A DNA stretch of 43,573 nucleotides from an uncultured Clostridia bacterium (GCA_934178475.1 CAKPQH010000012.1:1-43573), one strand, 5' to 3'. Counted from the first letter of the stretch, positions 1-8,820 are shown. Made by a program: numbers and translations. Notes: a model not told the origin generated them from the sequence alone.

Positions 1-1454
1 TTTTTCTTATCCATTACATTTTTTAATTCTTCTAAGGCTACAGGTAAGCAACCTCTTTTTATATATACCTTTTCAGGTGCTCTAAACCAAAGCATATTTT
101 CTCTCCTTTCGGCAACTGTTTTTATATTTACTAAATGTTTTATTCCTACATTTTCTGATACTGAGTTTCCTCCCCATGAACCGCAACCAAGTGTTAATGA
201 TGGAGCTAATTTAAAGTTATATAAATCTCCTATCCCACCTTGTGATGATGGAGTATTTATAAGTACTCTACATGTTCTCATATTACTATAGAATTTTTCA
301 ATTTTTTCTTTGCCATAAATTGTATCAACATATAATGATGATGTATGTCCTAATCCTCCATCATTTATTAAATGTGCTGCTTTTCCTATTGCATCATCAA
401 AATCTTTAGCTCTATACATTGCAAGAACTGGTGATAATTTTTCATGTGCAAATTCTTCTGAAAATTCTACACTTTCAACCTCTCCAATTAATATTTTTGT
501 ATTTTCGGGAACATTGACTTCTGCTAATGCTGCTATTGTATGTGCTTTTTGTCCAACTATTTTAGCATTTAATGCTCCATTTATAATTATTGTTTTTCTT
601 ACCTTTTCAGTTTCTTCAGGATTTAAGAAATAACATCCTCTTTTTTCAAATTCTTTTTTTACTTCATCATAAATTTTATCTAACACAATTACTGACTGTT
701 CAGATGCACAAATCATACCATTATCAAATGTTTTTGAGTGTATTATTGAGTTTACTGCTAAAATTATATTTGCTGATTCATCTATTACAGCTGGTGTATT
801 TCCTGCACCAACTCCAAGTGCTGGTTTTCCACTTGAATATGCTGATTTTACCATACCCGGTCCACCTGTTGCTAAAATTGTATCAGCTGACCCCATTAAT
901 GTATTTGTAAGTTCAAGTGAAGGTACATCTATCCATGCAATTATTCCTTCTGGAGCTCCAGCTTCTACTGCTGCTTCTAAAACTATTTTTGCAGCTTCAA
1001 TAGTTGAATTTTTTGCTCTTGGATGTGGACTTATTATAATTCCATTTCTTGTTTTTAAACAAATTAATGTTTTAAATATTGCTGTTGATGTTGGATTTGT
1101 TGTTGGTATAACTGCTGCAATTACACCTATTGGTTCTAAGACCTTTTTTATACCATAATACGTATCTTCTTCAACTACTCCACATGTTTTTTCATTTTTA
1201 TATTTGTTGTAAATATATTCAGATGCGTAATGATTTTTTATTATTTTATCTTCTACAACACCCATACCAGTTTCTTCCACTGCCATTTTTGCAAGTGGAA
1301 TTCTAGCTTTATTTGCTGCAATCGCAGCAGCTTTAAAAATTTCATCAACTTTTTCTTGCGAAAATTTTGCAAACTCTTCTTGTGCCTTTCTAACTTTTGC
1401 GATAGTCTCTTGTAATTTTTCTACACTATCTACGATTTCGTACTCTTTACTCAT
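1..1454 (-). CDS. adhE: Bifunctional acetaldehyde-CoA/alcohol dehydrogenase AdhE, N-terminal part (cut by window edge)
   Basis: About 484 codons read into the left edge, so the 3' part is missing. The translation begins MSKEYEIVDSVEKLQE and is the NAD-dependent CoA-acylating aldehyde dehydrogenase half of AdhE: a PTTNPTSTAIFK motif, GGPGMVKSAY, and the NGMICASEQSV segment holding the catalytic Cys. It then runs into the linker RAPEKVYIKRGCLPVALEEL that precedes the iron-dependent alcohol dehydrogenase half, which argues for full AdhE rather than a stand-alone aldehyde dehydrogenase. AdhE reduces acetyl-CoA to ethanol and reoxidises two NADH. The start at 1454 has a perfect AAGGAGGAAA ribosome site at 1461-1470 and overlaps the end of the upstream hydrogenase gene by 8 bases, so the two are probably translationally coupled. 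It is the last visible gene of the rex operon. Confidence 0.95.
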   Translation of the reverse strand, partial: MSKEYEIVDSVEKLQETIAKVRKAQEEFAKFSQEKVDEIFKAAAIAANKARIPLAKMAVEETGMGVVEDKIIKNHYASEYIYNKYKNEKTCGVVEEDTYYGIKKVLEPIGVIAAVIPTTNPTSTAIFKTLICLKTRNGIIISPHPRAKNSTIEAAKIVLEAAVEAGAPEGIIAWIDVPSLELTNTLMGSADTILATGGPGMVKSAYSSGKPALGVGAGNTPAVIDESANIILAVNSIIHSKTFDNGMICASEQSVIVLDKIYDEVKKEFEKRGCYFLNPEETEKVRKTIIINGALNAKIVGQKAHTIAALAEVNVPENTKILIGEVESVEFSEEFAHEKLSPVLAMYRAKDFDDAIGKAAHLINDGGLGHTSSLYVDTIYGKEKIEKFYSNMRTCRVLINTPSSQGGIGDLYNFKLAPSLTLGCGSWGGNSVSENVGIKHLVNIKTVAERRENMLWFRAPEKVYIKRGCLPVALEELKNVMDKK

Positions 1455-2904
1455 GTTGTTTTTCCTCCTTATTTTTTTTATTATTTAAATTATATAAATT
1501 TATCGAATTTTTAATGTCTTGTTCCTTAGCTTGTTTTCCAAATTTATCAATTTCAATGACATTTTTAGGTCCATGGTGTATACATAGTGCTCCATTTAAG
1601 CAACCTCCATCACATGCCATTCCTTCAAAGAAATTTTCTAATGATTTGCCCATTTTTAATTTTAACAAATTAATTTTACATTCTGTAATACCATTCATTG
1701 CAACTGGCTTTATATTATCAATATTAAAATATTCTTTAGCAACTGTTTCAATTCCTTGTGATATTCCTCCAGATTTCGCAAATATTCTACCATAAAATGA
1801 TGCATTATTCAAAACAGTTTCTTCAAGTTCTTTCATATTTATTTCTTTTGCATCTAAAAATGCTTGTAATTCTTCAAATGATATAACTGTGTCAATTACT
1901 CCTTTTGTTTTTTCTAGTTTGTATTCCATTTTTTTGCTTGTACAAGGACCAATAAATATAACTTTTGCTGTTGGATCTGATTTTTTTATAAGTTCACCTG
2001 TATATACCATTGGAGATACAGAACTTGATATATATTTTTTTAGTTCTGGAAAATTTTTTTCTACATACATCACAAAAGACGGGCAGCAAGATGTTGTTAA
2101 TATTCCCTTTTCTTTAAATTCCTTTGCTTCATGATATAATGTTATATCTGCACCAAGTGCTGCTTCTACCACCTGATGGAATCCTAACTTCATTATTCCT
2201 GTAACTACTTGTTCTGGTTTTACATTTTCAAATTGACCTGCTATCGATGGTGCTATAACTGCATATACTCTATAATTTTTATTATTATCAGATTTTCTTA
2301 GTATATCTATTGCATCTAATATATTAGATTTATCTGATATTGCACCAAATGGGCATTGATATACACAAGCTCCACAAGATATACATTTATTATTGTCAAT
2401 TTTTGCTTTTTTATTTTCATCTATTGAAATTGCATCAACTTTACATGCTTTTACGCATGGTCTTTCTTGTTTTATGATTGCCGAATATGGACATACTGTT
2501 GTGCACCTACCACATTCTACACATTTTTCTTTATCAATGCAAGCTTTATGATTAATTATTGAAATTGCTCCTCTTGGACATATTTCTACGCATCTATGTA
2601 CTAAACATCCTCTACAAGCTGGTGTTACGTATAATCCCTCTGCCGGGCACTCATCACATGCTATATCTATTACTTCAACAGAATTAGGATTTTCTTTATT
2701 TCCTCCTAAAGCTAAAGTTATTCTTTCTTCTATAATTGCTCTATCTTTATATATGCAACAACGAGCAATAGGTTTTGGTCCTGGTGATATTTTCTTTGGT
2801 ATATCTTTGTAACAAGAAACTATGTCATCATTATATGCTTTTTTTATTACTTCTTTTAATACATCATATTTTAATTGCTGCACATACGTATCAAATTTAT
2901 TCAT
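1447..2904 (-). CDS. Monomeric [FeFe]-hydrogenase, group B-like
   Basis: 485 residues from the ATG at 2904, which has an AGGAAG ribosome site; an in-frame ATG at 2934 lies inside the upstream gene and lacks one. The N-terminal half is rich in Cys clusters (Cys-rich segment about 83-110, then ferredoxin-like CxxCxxC motifs near 128-138 and 174-184). The H-cluster domain follows, with TSCCP at about 271, GPC..KK at about 319 and a final CDGGC at 431-435. The CDGGC form of the last motif and the long ferredoxin N-terminus fit the group B hydrogenases of anaerobes, thought to couple reduced ferredoxin to H2. The gene sits between the regulatory phosphatase and adhE, consistent with a shared role in disposing of excess reductant. 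Physiological direction and partner cannot be read from sequence. Confidence 0.88.
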   Translation of the reverse strand: MNKFDTYVQQLKYDVLKEVIKKAYNDDIVSCYKDIPKKISPGPKPIARCCIYKDRAIIEERITLALGGNKENPNSVEVIDIACDECPAEGLYVTPACRGCLVHRCVEICPRGAISIINHKACIDKEKCVECGRCTTVCPYSAIIKQERPCVKACKVDAISIDENKKAKIDNNKCISCGACVYQCPFGAISDKSNILDAIDILRKSDNNKNYRVYAVIAPSIAGQFENVKPEQVVTGIMKLGFHQVVEAALGADITLYHEAKEFKEKGILTTSCCPSFVMYVEKNFPELKKYISSSVSPMVYTGELIKKSDPTAKVIFIGPCTSKKMEYKLEKTKGVIDTVISFEELQAFLDAKEINMKELEETVLNNASFYGRIFAKSGGISQGIETVAKEYFNIDNIKPVAMNGITECKINLLKLKMGKSLENFFEGMACDGGCLNGALCIHHGPKNVIEIDKFGKQAKEQDIKNSINLYNLNNKKNKEEKQHE

Positions 2905-2917
2905 TGCAACACTTCCT

Positions 2918-4079
2918 TTAATAATATTTAACATTTATTCTTTTTCCCATTAATTTCAAGTTTTCTGAAAGTTTTTCTACCAGCTTAAACTTCAATGTAC
3001 TGTCTATTGGTAAACCTGTGTGTGCTTCATTTACAGCTTGCCCAACAAAGAAGTTTACATCTGTCGCTTGTTCAAACAAAAAATTTGCAAGCTGTGATGC
3101 TCCATCTTTTTTTAAGAAATTCTTTGGTATGTCACTATCTATTTTTAAATATTCTTCTGATAACTCAATTAATTTTCTTATTGTTAATACTCCCTCTGTT
3201 GTTAAATCAATTCCCTTTATATAACCGATTGGTGGAATCTCGCTATCTATGTAATTAAAATCTGTTTCTACTTTTTCTCCTAAATAATTTGCAACAATCT
3301 GAGATGTTGTTCCTCCACATACTATTCTAATTCCTCTATTTTTTAAAAAATCTTCAACATATTTTTCACAATCTTCTCTTCTTACAGGAGGTCCAATCAT
3401 TATATTTACTTGACTTTCTTTTCTTATTTTTATTGCTGCAACTGTTGTATCATCTCCAGGTTCCCCCATATATAAAGCTTCACTTGAGCTTGCTAAAACA
3501 TTTGCTATACACCTTGCTGACATTTTTGGAGTTATATTTTTTTCTAAATAATCAATAATATCTTCTCTTTGCCACCCCAAATTTAATGTTTTACCAATCC
3601 CTGCATGTGGTACGCCATCTGACATAAGTATTATAACATCTTGATCTTCTAATTTTAAATTTGTTTTATATATTTTTTTATTTAAAATATTTAATTCTTT
3701 TCTTTTTAATTCTTTTGGATTTCCATTGCTTAAAAAGATACATTTAGGGTTATCAAATTCAAACATATATCCATTTCCATTATTATTTATATGAATTACA
3801 GAAAATGTTGAATATGCTACGCCCCTCTCCTTGCAAACTGGCAATGTTTGTGCGATTGTTTCAATACACTCTTCCATCGAAATATTATTCGATACCATTG
3901 TACTTAAAATTTTAGATGTTAGTGTTGCCAAAATATTTGCTTTTACTCCGACTTCCCAGTCCATCAGCTAATACTAATGTTGTATATTCTCCTTTTTTTA
4001 CAATAGAAACTCTATCTCCACATAATTCTTCTCCAAATTTATTAAATGAAGTATAACCATATTCAAGAAAAAGTCCCAT
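2918..4079 (-). pseudogene. SpoIIE/PP2C-like phosphatase next to the sensory hydrogenase, interrupted by a +1 frameshift
   Basis: The ATG at 4079 overlaps the hydS stop codon as TAATG. Translation from there gives about 43 residues ending in LVLADGLGS, then runs out of frame and stops about a dozen codons later. The continuation GVKANILATLTSKIL lies in the other frame and remains open to 2918 (the 348-codon block to 3964). The break is one extra base near 3950: removing it restores ADGLGSGVKANIL, the Asp-Gly metal-binding motif expected of SpoIIE/PP2C phosphatases. The repaired protein would be about 386 residues: a phosphatase domain (second motif GEPGDDTTVAAIKI) and a C-terminal extension of about 150 residues. 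In clostridia such a phosphatase often accompanies a PAS-containing sensory [FeFe]-hydrogenase. This may be a real null allele, an assembly error or, less likely, programmed frameshifting. Confidence 0.85.
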
Positions 4080-5779
4080 TATTTTTCTCCTTTATTTTCA
4101 TCACTTAAAGTCTTCCTTAAATTTACCAGCGCTACTTTAGCTTCTGCTGTTGTTTCTCCCAAAAGTGATGCTATTTCTTGTGCTACTCTCATCTGTTTTT
4201 TTATTACTTCATCTGTAGTAGCAATTGTTTCTAATTTTACTTCTTTTAATTTTTCATCATAATTTACTTTGTCAGTTATATCTTTCATAATTGCAAACAT
4301 CATATTATGACTTTTCATATAATTAATTGATAATTCAACATATGATTTTGTTTTTGAAATTTTTATTTGTTTAGAATATATATTTTTTTGTTCTGATAAA
4401 GCATCAATAAAATCAATGTTATCTTCTATACAATCAAGTATGCATGCATTTTTAGGTTTAAATTTGCTTATTCCCAATAAAGCTTTTGCTTTACTATTTA
4501 TATCAATTATATTAAAATCTTTATCTATTACAACTATTCCATTTGGACTATTTTGAATAATCTCATAAGACATATTTTCTGCTCTTTCTCTCATATATGG
4601 CAAACACATTTCTATATCTGCATATCCATTTATTACAGCCCATGCTTTTTCTCTACATGTTGAATAACCACAAGCTCCACAATTTAGTTCATCTTCTTTT
4701 ACAAATTTTCCTGTCTTTTCTAATACTTCTCTTATTTGTTCTTCTGTAGGTTCAATATCTTTTATTTTTTTCATATCGTGATTATGACTTATATTAATTT
4801 CTTCTATGTTTTCTCTTTTTCCTTCTTCATTTATTAATGTATTATTTCTTACATAATTACGAATTTTAGAATTTGCCGTTATCGCTGTATTGTCTTTATT
4901 TAAACTACATGGTCCATTTATACATGAAGATTGACATGTGTTTAATTCAAGAAATACGTTTTCCAAATTATCTATTTCTGCAAGTGTTTGCTTACATCTT
5001 TCTACTCCGTCTACTGCTATATATTCATATCCATCTGCAAGTTCTTTAAAAGATTTTATTATTCCTCTACTTATTGGGAAAAATCTTGCTTTATTCCAAC
5101 TAGCTTCTGTACTTGCATTAATTTCTTGTATATTTATATTATATTCTTCAAATAAGCTTAATAAATCTTCAAAAGTTAATACTCCATCTATTAATCCTGA
5201 CTCTTTTGCCTCTTTCTTTTTAGCTATACAAGGTCCAATAAATACTATTTTACAGTCAGGATTCTCTTTTTTTAATAGCTTTGCATGAGCTATTGCAGGA
5301 GAATCAACTGGTGCTAAATATTTAAGAGCATTTGGATAATATAAGCTAATCATATTATTTACAGCTGGGCAACAAGAAGTTATGAAATTTTTATATTTCT
5401 TTTCTTTTAATAACTTTTCATATTCTTCTATAACTAATTCTGCTCCTCTTGCAGTTTCTTCTGCAAAAGCAAAACCAATCTGTTTTAAAGCTTCATTAAA
5501 TCCTGCAAAATTATTTAAATTAAAGCTTGATATAAATGATGGTGCCACACTTGCTATTACTTTATTATTTTTTAGAAGCTCTTTAACCTCAGCTAATTCA
5601 CTATGTACTTTTTTTGCATTTTGTGGACAAATTAATGTGCAGTTTCCACATAAAATACATCTTTCTTCTATAATTTTTGCTTGATTTTCTTCTATTTTTA
5701 TAGCTTTAACAGGACAATTTTTTAAGCATTTATAACAATTCTTACACTTAGCTTCTTTAAATTCTAAATACTTTAACAT
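4079..5779 (-). CDS. hydS: Sensory [FeFe]-hydrogenase with C-terminal PAS domain (HydS type)
   Basis: 566 residues with clear domain order: two [4Fe-4S] ferredoxin motifs (Cys 12/15/18/22 and 41/44/47/51), an H-cluster domain with TSCCP at 134-138, GPC at 182-184 and a reduced last motif Cys282-x3-Cys286, then a four-Cys Fe-S module CGACGYSTC...C (367-392) and a PAS domain (about 400-515) followed by a helical tail. This is the architecture of the putative H2-sensing group C/D hydrogenases, which pass a signal to a downstream phosphatase or kinase instead of making H2 in bulk. Here the downstream gene is indeed a PP2C-like phosphatase. It follows the small [2Fe-2S] gene by 15 bases. The sensing role is inferred from architecture and neighbours. 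Confidence 0.88.
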   Translation of the reverse strand: MLKYLEFKEAKCKNCYKCLKNCPVKAIKIEENQAKIIEERCILCGNCTLICPQNAKKVHSELAEVKELLKNNKVIASVAPSFISSFNLNNFAGFNEALKQIGFAFAEETARGAELVIEEYEKLLKEKKYKNFITSCCPAVNNMISLYYPNALKYLAPVDSPAIAHAKLLKKENPDCKIVFIGPCIAKKKEAKESGLIDGVLTFEDLLSLFEEYNINIQEINASTEASWNKARFFPISRGIIKSFKELADGYEYIAVDGVERCKQTLAEIDNLENVFLELNTCQSSCINGPCSLNKDNTAITANSKIRNYVRNNTLINEEGKRENIEEINISHNHDMKKIKDIEPTEEQIREVLEKTGKFVKEDELNCGACGYSTCREKAWAVINGYADIEMCLPYMRERAENMSYEIIQNSPNGIVVIDKDFNIIDINSKAKALLGISKFKPKNACILDCIEDNIDFIDALSEQKNIYSKQIKISKTKSYVELSINYMKSHNMMFAIMKDITDKVNYDEKLKEVKLETIATTDEVIKKQMRVAQEIASLLGETTAEAKVALVNLRKTLSDENKGEK

Positions 5780-5794
5780 ATTATAACCTCTTCT

Positions 5795-6037
5795 TTAAAT
5801 TTTATTTATTATTTGTTCATTAAATATTTTCTCTATATTTTCTGGACTTACATTTGATACAAGTTCATTATCAATCATCATCGAAACACCATTTGAGCAA
5901 TTGCCTAAACAAAAACTTGCTTTTAATTCTATTTTATCTTCCATATTCTTTTCTTCTATCAAAGATTTTAATTTTTGTATTACATCATATGAACCTTTTA
6001 AATGACATGAACTTCCAACACATACCTTTATTTCCAT
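5795..6037 (-). CDS. Thioredoxin-like [2Fe-2S] ferredoxin (NuoE C-terminal-like)
   Basis: 80 residues, essentially only the thioredoxin-like [2Fe-2S] fold found at the C-terminus of NuoE/HydC subunits. It begins MEIKVCVGSSCHLKGS and has a second pair in FCLGNCSNG, giving the C-x4-C ... C-x3-C pattern that binds the cluster. The N-terminal helical part of NuoE is absent, so this is the short stand-alone form common next to hydrogenase genes in Clostridia. It starts 3 bases after the rex stop and is followed 15 bases later by hydS, so it is in the same transcript. Likely an electron-transfer partner of one of the two hydrogenases; which one cannot be told. Confidence 0.85.
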   Translation of the reverse strand: MEIKVCVGSSCHLKGSYDVIQKLKSLIEEKNMEDKIELKASFCLGNCSNGVSMMIDNELVSNVSPENIEKIFNEQIINKI

Positions 6038-6040
6038 TTT

Positions 6041-6664
6041 CTATACTCCTATCTCTTTTAAATTTTTTAATAATACTAAAAATGAAGCTGATAAATCTTC
6101 ATTTTTTATTACTATATTTTCTGGTATTTTTAAATTTACTGGTGCAAAATTCCATATAGCTTTTATTCCACATTTTATCATTTTATCACATACTTCTTGT
6201 GCTGCTTCTTTAGGAACTGTTATTATACCAATATGTATATTCATTCTTTTTATTAAATTCTCCATTTTATCTATATAAAATGTTTTTTTATTATCACATT
6301 TTGATTTGTCTATGTCAAATGCCATTAAAATATCTGTATTATTTTCAAATCCTTTGTAGTTCATTAATGCTTGTCCTAGTTTTCCTGCTCCAACTATTAT
6401 TGCATCTGTCATATTATTTAAATTCAAGAATTCTTCCATATCTGAAATTAAATTTTGAATGCGAAAACCTATTCCAGGTTTTCCATCACTTTTACTTACT
6501 AATGCTAAATCTTTTCTTACTTGTATAGGATTTAAATTTAATTCTTTTGCTATTGCAGTTGACGATATTAATTCTACTCCATTTTCCTTTTTATCTTTTA
6601 AAACTCTTAGATATTTAGGAAGTCTTTTTAAACTCGCTTGTGAAATATATTGATTATTTTCCAT
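6041..6664 (-). CDS. rex: Redox-sensing transcriptional repressor Rex
   Basis: 207 residues, the usual Rex length. An N-terminal winged helix (about 1-80, with IAKELNLNPIQVRKDLALVS as recognition region) is followed by a Rossmann NAD(H)-binding domain with VGAGKLGQAL near 91-100 and the conserved IWNFAPVNLKIPENIVI segment. Rex senses the NADH/NAD ratio and releases DNA when NADH rises, derepressing NADH-consuming fermentation genes. It is the first gene of an operon of hydrogenases and adhE, which are typical Rex targets, so autoregulation of the whole operon is expected. The start at 6664 has an AGGAGG site at 6670-6675. Confidence 0.96.
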   Translation of the reverse strand: MENNQYISQASLKRLPKYLRVLKDKKENGVELISSTAIAKELNLNPIQVRKDLALVSKSDGKPGIGFRIQNLISDMEEFLNLNNMTDAIIVGAGKLGQALMNYKGFENNTDILMAFDIDKSKCDNKKTFYIDKMENLIKRMNIHIGIITVPKEAAQEVCDKMIKCGIKAIWNFAPVNLKIPENIVIKNEDLSASFLVLLKNLKEIGV

Positions 6665-6674
6665 GCAAGCCTCC

Positions 6675-6692
6675 TCGATATTTTTTTATCGA
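6675..6692. repeat. Inverted repeat abutting the rex ribosome binding site
   Basis: TCGATA, six bases, TATCGA: a perfect 6-bp dyad in the 5' untranslated region, directly upstream of and touching the AGGAGG of rex. It could form a small hairpin that tunes rex translation or be a protein site. It does not match the Rex operator consensus. Confidence 0.5.
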
Positions 6693-6696
6693 TTTA

Positions 6697-6725
6697 ATAT
6701 TAACATATGTAATAAAATTTTTCAA
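6697..6725 (-). promoter_or_regulatory. Promoter of the rex operon with a possible Rex operator
   Basis: On the minus strand TTGAAA (6720-6725), 17 bases, TAATAT (6697-6702): a good housekeeping promoter about 35-60 bases upstream of rex. The spacer and -10 hold TTATTACATATGTTAATA (6698-6715), an imperfect dyad centred on CATATG that partly resembles the known Rex consensus TTGTTAANNNNTTAACAA. The position, covering the -10, is where a repressor would act. The promoter call is moderate; the Rex-site call is weak because the half sites deviate. Confidence 0.5.
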
Positions 6726-6777
6726 TATTTTATTTCTATTATTATTTTAAAAATTTTGGTAAAAATAAATACAAAAA

Positions 6778-6820
6778 ACTGAGCGATTTTGCTCAATTTT
6801 ACTTGAGAATTTTGCTCAGT
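6778..6820 (-). terminator. Terminator between the lectin-like pilin gene and rex
   Basis: ACTGAGC (6778-6784) pairs with GCTCAGT (6814-6820), with two nested GAG..CTC pairs in the loop and, on the minus strand, a run of six T after the stem (6773-6778). Likely an intrinsic terminator for the pilin-like gene ending at 6970; it also has a short T run on the plus side. I see nothing else in 6821-6969. Confidence 0.65.
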
Positions 6821-6969
6821 TTTATTATACAATTTATATTTAATAAAAAAATTAACACACTAATATTGATATTACAAAAAATATACTCCCCTCTACATTT
6901 TATGCTTCAAAAACTACATTTTTATTATCTCATAAACAACTATTTTGCACAAAATTTCTTACATTCTCT

Positions 6970-8736
6970 TTAAAGTACTACTACACGGAACCCACTTTGA
7001 TTGCTTGCCCCACCCGTATCGTAAGTAAAAGAAAATACTCCCGCATTAATACCACTACCAAATGTACCACCGCGTTTGAAGAATGGGTTAGCTAAGTATG
7101 GATAGGTAGAATAATCACTATTCCAGCTAGCACTTCCTGTACTATCGATTGATGTTTCATAAAGTGAATCCCCATACATTTTTGCATTTGAATTATAATT
7201 TTTATTTCTATCGTTATTATCGTCTCCAACCTCATATATTGTCCTATATTTATACTTATATCCTTTAAATATCTTTATCATATTAGCTTGCGTTCCTGCT
7301 GTTCCTTCTTTAATACAACTTGCCATATATTCATAGCTTCCTCCTGCCATATCATATATGCCATATATTGTTCCCGTTGTACTTCCGTGCAATCCGTTTG
7401 TAGAGTCATAGTGATAAAATGTTCTTTCATAATCTGTAGTTTCTTTTTCATTTGTATCTATATTCATGTATCTTATGGTTATACTTCCATCACTATTTTC
7501 TGTCTTGCTTGAATTATCATTTGGAGTTGTTGTATAATTATCACCATCTTTATATAACAATTTTGAATAATAATTTGTACTCGCATCTCTATATGTTCCA
7601 ACCATTCCTGTAAGCGTTGTACACCTATTGTATATTCCATACTTACTACTTGTATCTTTAAATGTAAAACCTTCTATATATGGATTATTCCATATTCCTG
7701 AATTTGTTTTTTCAGTTTGTTTGTTTCCATAATCACTTTGTGCTAAATATGCTACTGCTCCCCATTGACTATTCTCCATCATTATTGTATCTGAATCTGT
7801 ACCTAATCCGTGTATATTACCACTATTTTTCATTGCTTGACATACATTAAATATTTTATCTACTTGTATATATTTCCAGCTTGTTACATTTGGTTTTATT
7901 GTTACATTAGTTCCATCGCCTTGTCCATATAATAAATTTGTAGTATCATTATACTTTAAATTACCTGTTGTTTTATTTTTATTTCCAGGGTATTCTTCTG
8001 CCATTTTGTAATTACTTGATTCAAACTTTCCTACCCAAAATCCTGTTATTTCTTCTCCAACTCCGCCTAAAGATGTATTACTTGAAAATGCTGGATGTAC
8101 CACAAAATCTTTCATTGCATCATTTTCTATCTCTGGATATGTAGTCTTTATTTCATTTCCACTACTTATTGGTATATTAGATTTTCCCATTAACCATTCT
8201 ATTTCTATATTTCCTGTTCCATCTGCTGCTGTATGATATCCACTTGCTATTTTATACGCAAATCTTGGTATCCATACCCACATTGTTGTTATATCTTCTT
8301 CTGGAATTACTGTTCCTACTTCTGAACTAATGTATGCTTGTCTTGTTTTTGTTCCTGTCTCTTTTACTGTTACAACATTAGCCCATTTTTTCTGTCCAAT
8401 ACTATAATCATACCAATCATTTCCACTATTCTGTTCATCTGCTTTTACCCAATTTTCTCCATTCCATTTTACTGGTATCATTCCTGTTTTTATATTTGGC
8501 CTATTTACTATTTCTCCTGTTTGTCCATACTCTGTTAATAATTCCATTGCTTCTAACTGTATTTTCTCATTTTCTGCTGCTTTTTCTTGTGCTTCTTTTG
8601 CTTTTACTGCTTTACCTAATATTCCATCTTGTGATGTTATCATATTAATACTTGTTCCTGCAATTATTAACAATACTATTATTGTTATTACTAATGCAAT
8701 TAATGTTATTCCTCTTTTATTTTTTCTTTTATTCAT
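6970..8736 (-). CDS. Pilin-like secreted protein with C-terminal formylglycine-enzyme/C-type-lectin-like domain
   Basis: 588 residues from the ATG at 8736 (AGGAGG about ten bases upstream; a GTG two codons earlier overlaps that spacing). The N-terminus MNKRKNKRG/ITLIALVITIIVLLI is a class III (prepilin) signal: basic leader, Gly at the cut site, then a hydrophobic helix. Position +5 is Ala rather than the usual Glu. After a helical stretch comes a long extracellular region with FGE-sulfatase-like signatures (MWVWIPRFAYKI, TGFWVGKFE, YGIYDMAGGSYEYMA) and the end FFKRGG..NAGVFSF...SGFRVVVL. That ending matches the variable region of retroelement-diversified lectin-fold proteins (separate entry). 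Predicted surface or pilus-tip adhesin. The ligand is unknown, and enzyme activity is unlikely. Confidence 0.75.
   Translation of the reverse strand: MNKRKNKRGITLIALVITIIVLLIIAGTSINMITSQDGILGKAVKAKEAQEKAAENEKIQLEAMELLTEYGQTGEIVNRPNIKTGMIPVKWNGENWVKADEQNSGNDWYDYSIGQKKWANVVTVKETGTKTRQAYISSEVGTVIPEEDITTMWVWIPRFAYKIASGYHTAADGTGNIEIEWLMGKSNIPISSGNEIKTTYPEIENDAMKDFVVHPAFSSNTSLGGVGEEITGFWVGKFESSNYKMAEEYPGNKNKTTGNLKYNDTTNLLYGQGDGTNVTIKPNVTSWKYIQVDKIFNVCQAMKNSGNIHGLGTDSDTIMMENSQWGAVAYLAQSDYGNKQTEKTNSGIWNNPYIEGFTFKDTSSKYGIYNRCTTLTGMVGTYRDASTNYYSKLLYKDGDNYTTTPNDNSSKTENSDGSITIRYMNIDTNEKETTDYERTFYHYDSTNGLHGSTTGTIYGIYDMAGGSYEYMASCIKEGTAGTQANMIKIFKGYKYKYRTIYEVGDDNNDRNKNYNSNAKMYGDSLYETSIDSTGSASWNSDYSTYPYLANPFFKRGGTFGSGINAGVFSFTYDTGGASNQSGFRVVVL
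6973..7083 (-). other. Candidate DGR variable region (VR) at the 3' end of the lectin-like pilin gene
   Basis: The last ~37 codons encode FFKRGG, a patch TFGSGI, the fixed NAGVFSF, a second patch and SGFRVVVL. This fixed/variable alternation is what diversity-generating retroelements produce in C-type-lectin-fold targets. The segment is also compositionally odd: codons CGC, GCG, ACG, GGG, TTC and CGT cluster here, while the rest of the gene strongly prefers A/T-ending codons. No reverse transcriptase or template repeat lies in the window, so this is inference from pattern. Confidence 0.45.
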
Positions 8737-8780
8737 TAGCACTTTCCTCCTATGTTATCTCTTTATAATAATATTAATGT

Positions 8781-8820
8781 TATCATATATATTATTGGTT
8801 TTACAGTGAGTTTTATTCAT
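8781..8820 (-). promoter_or_regulatory. Shared promoter/operator element upstream of the lectin-like pilin gene
   Basis: On the minus strand TCACTGTAAA (8800-8809), 13 bases, ATGATA (8781-8786), about 45 bases before the start codon. The same ten- and six-base blocks with the same 13-base gap occur before the LRR pilin gene at 12437-12465. ATATGATA could be a -10 element. The upstream side carries a degenerate form (8807-8820) of the dyad that is perfect in the other copy. Confidence 0.5.

Noticed and set aside
590..910. Plus-strand open frame rich in Leu
   Set aside because: Antisense to adhE with composition expected of a shadow frame.
3940..3965. Programmed ribosomal frameshift in the phosphatase gene
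   Set aside because: There is no slippery heptamer, stop-codon-driven +1 site or obvious stimulatory stem; a mutation or assembly error is simpler.
6970..8736. Sulfatase-activating formylglycine-generating enzyme
   Set aside because: Only the fold-level motifs match. The protein has a pilin leader and is secreted, and I do not see the catalytic Cys pair in the C-terminal part.
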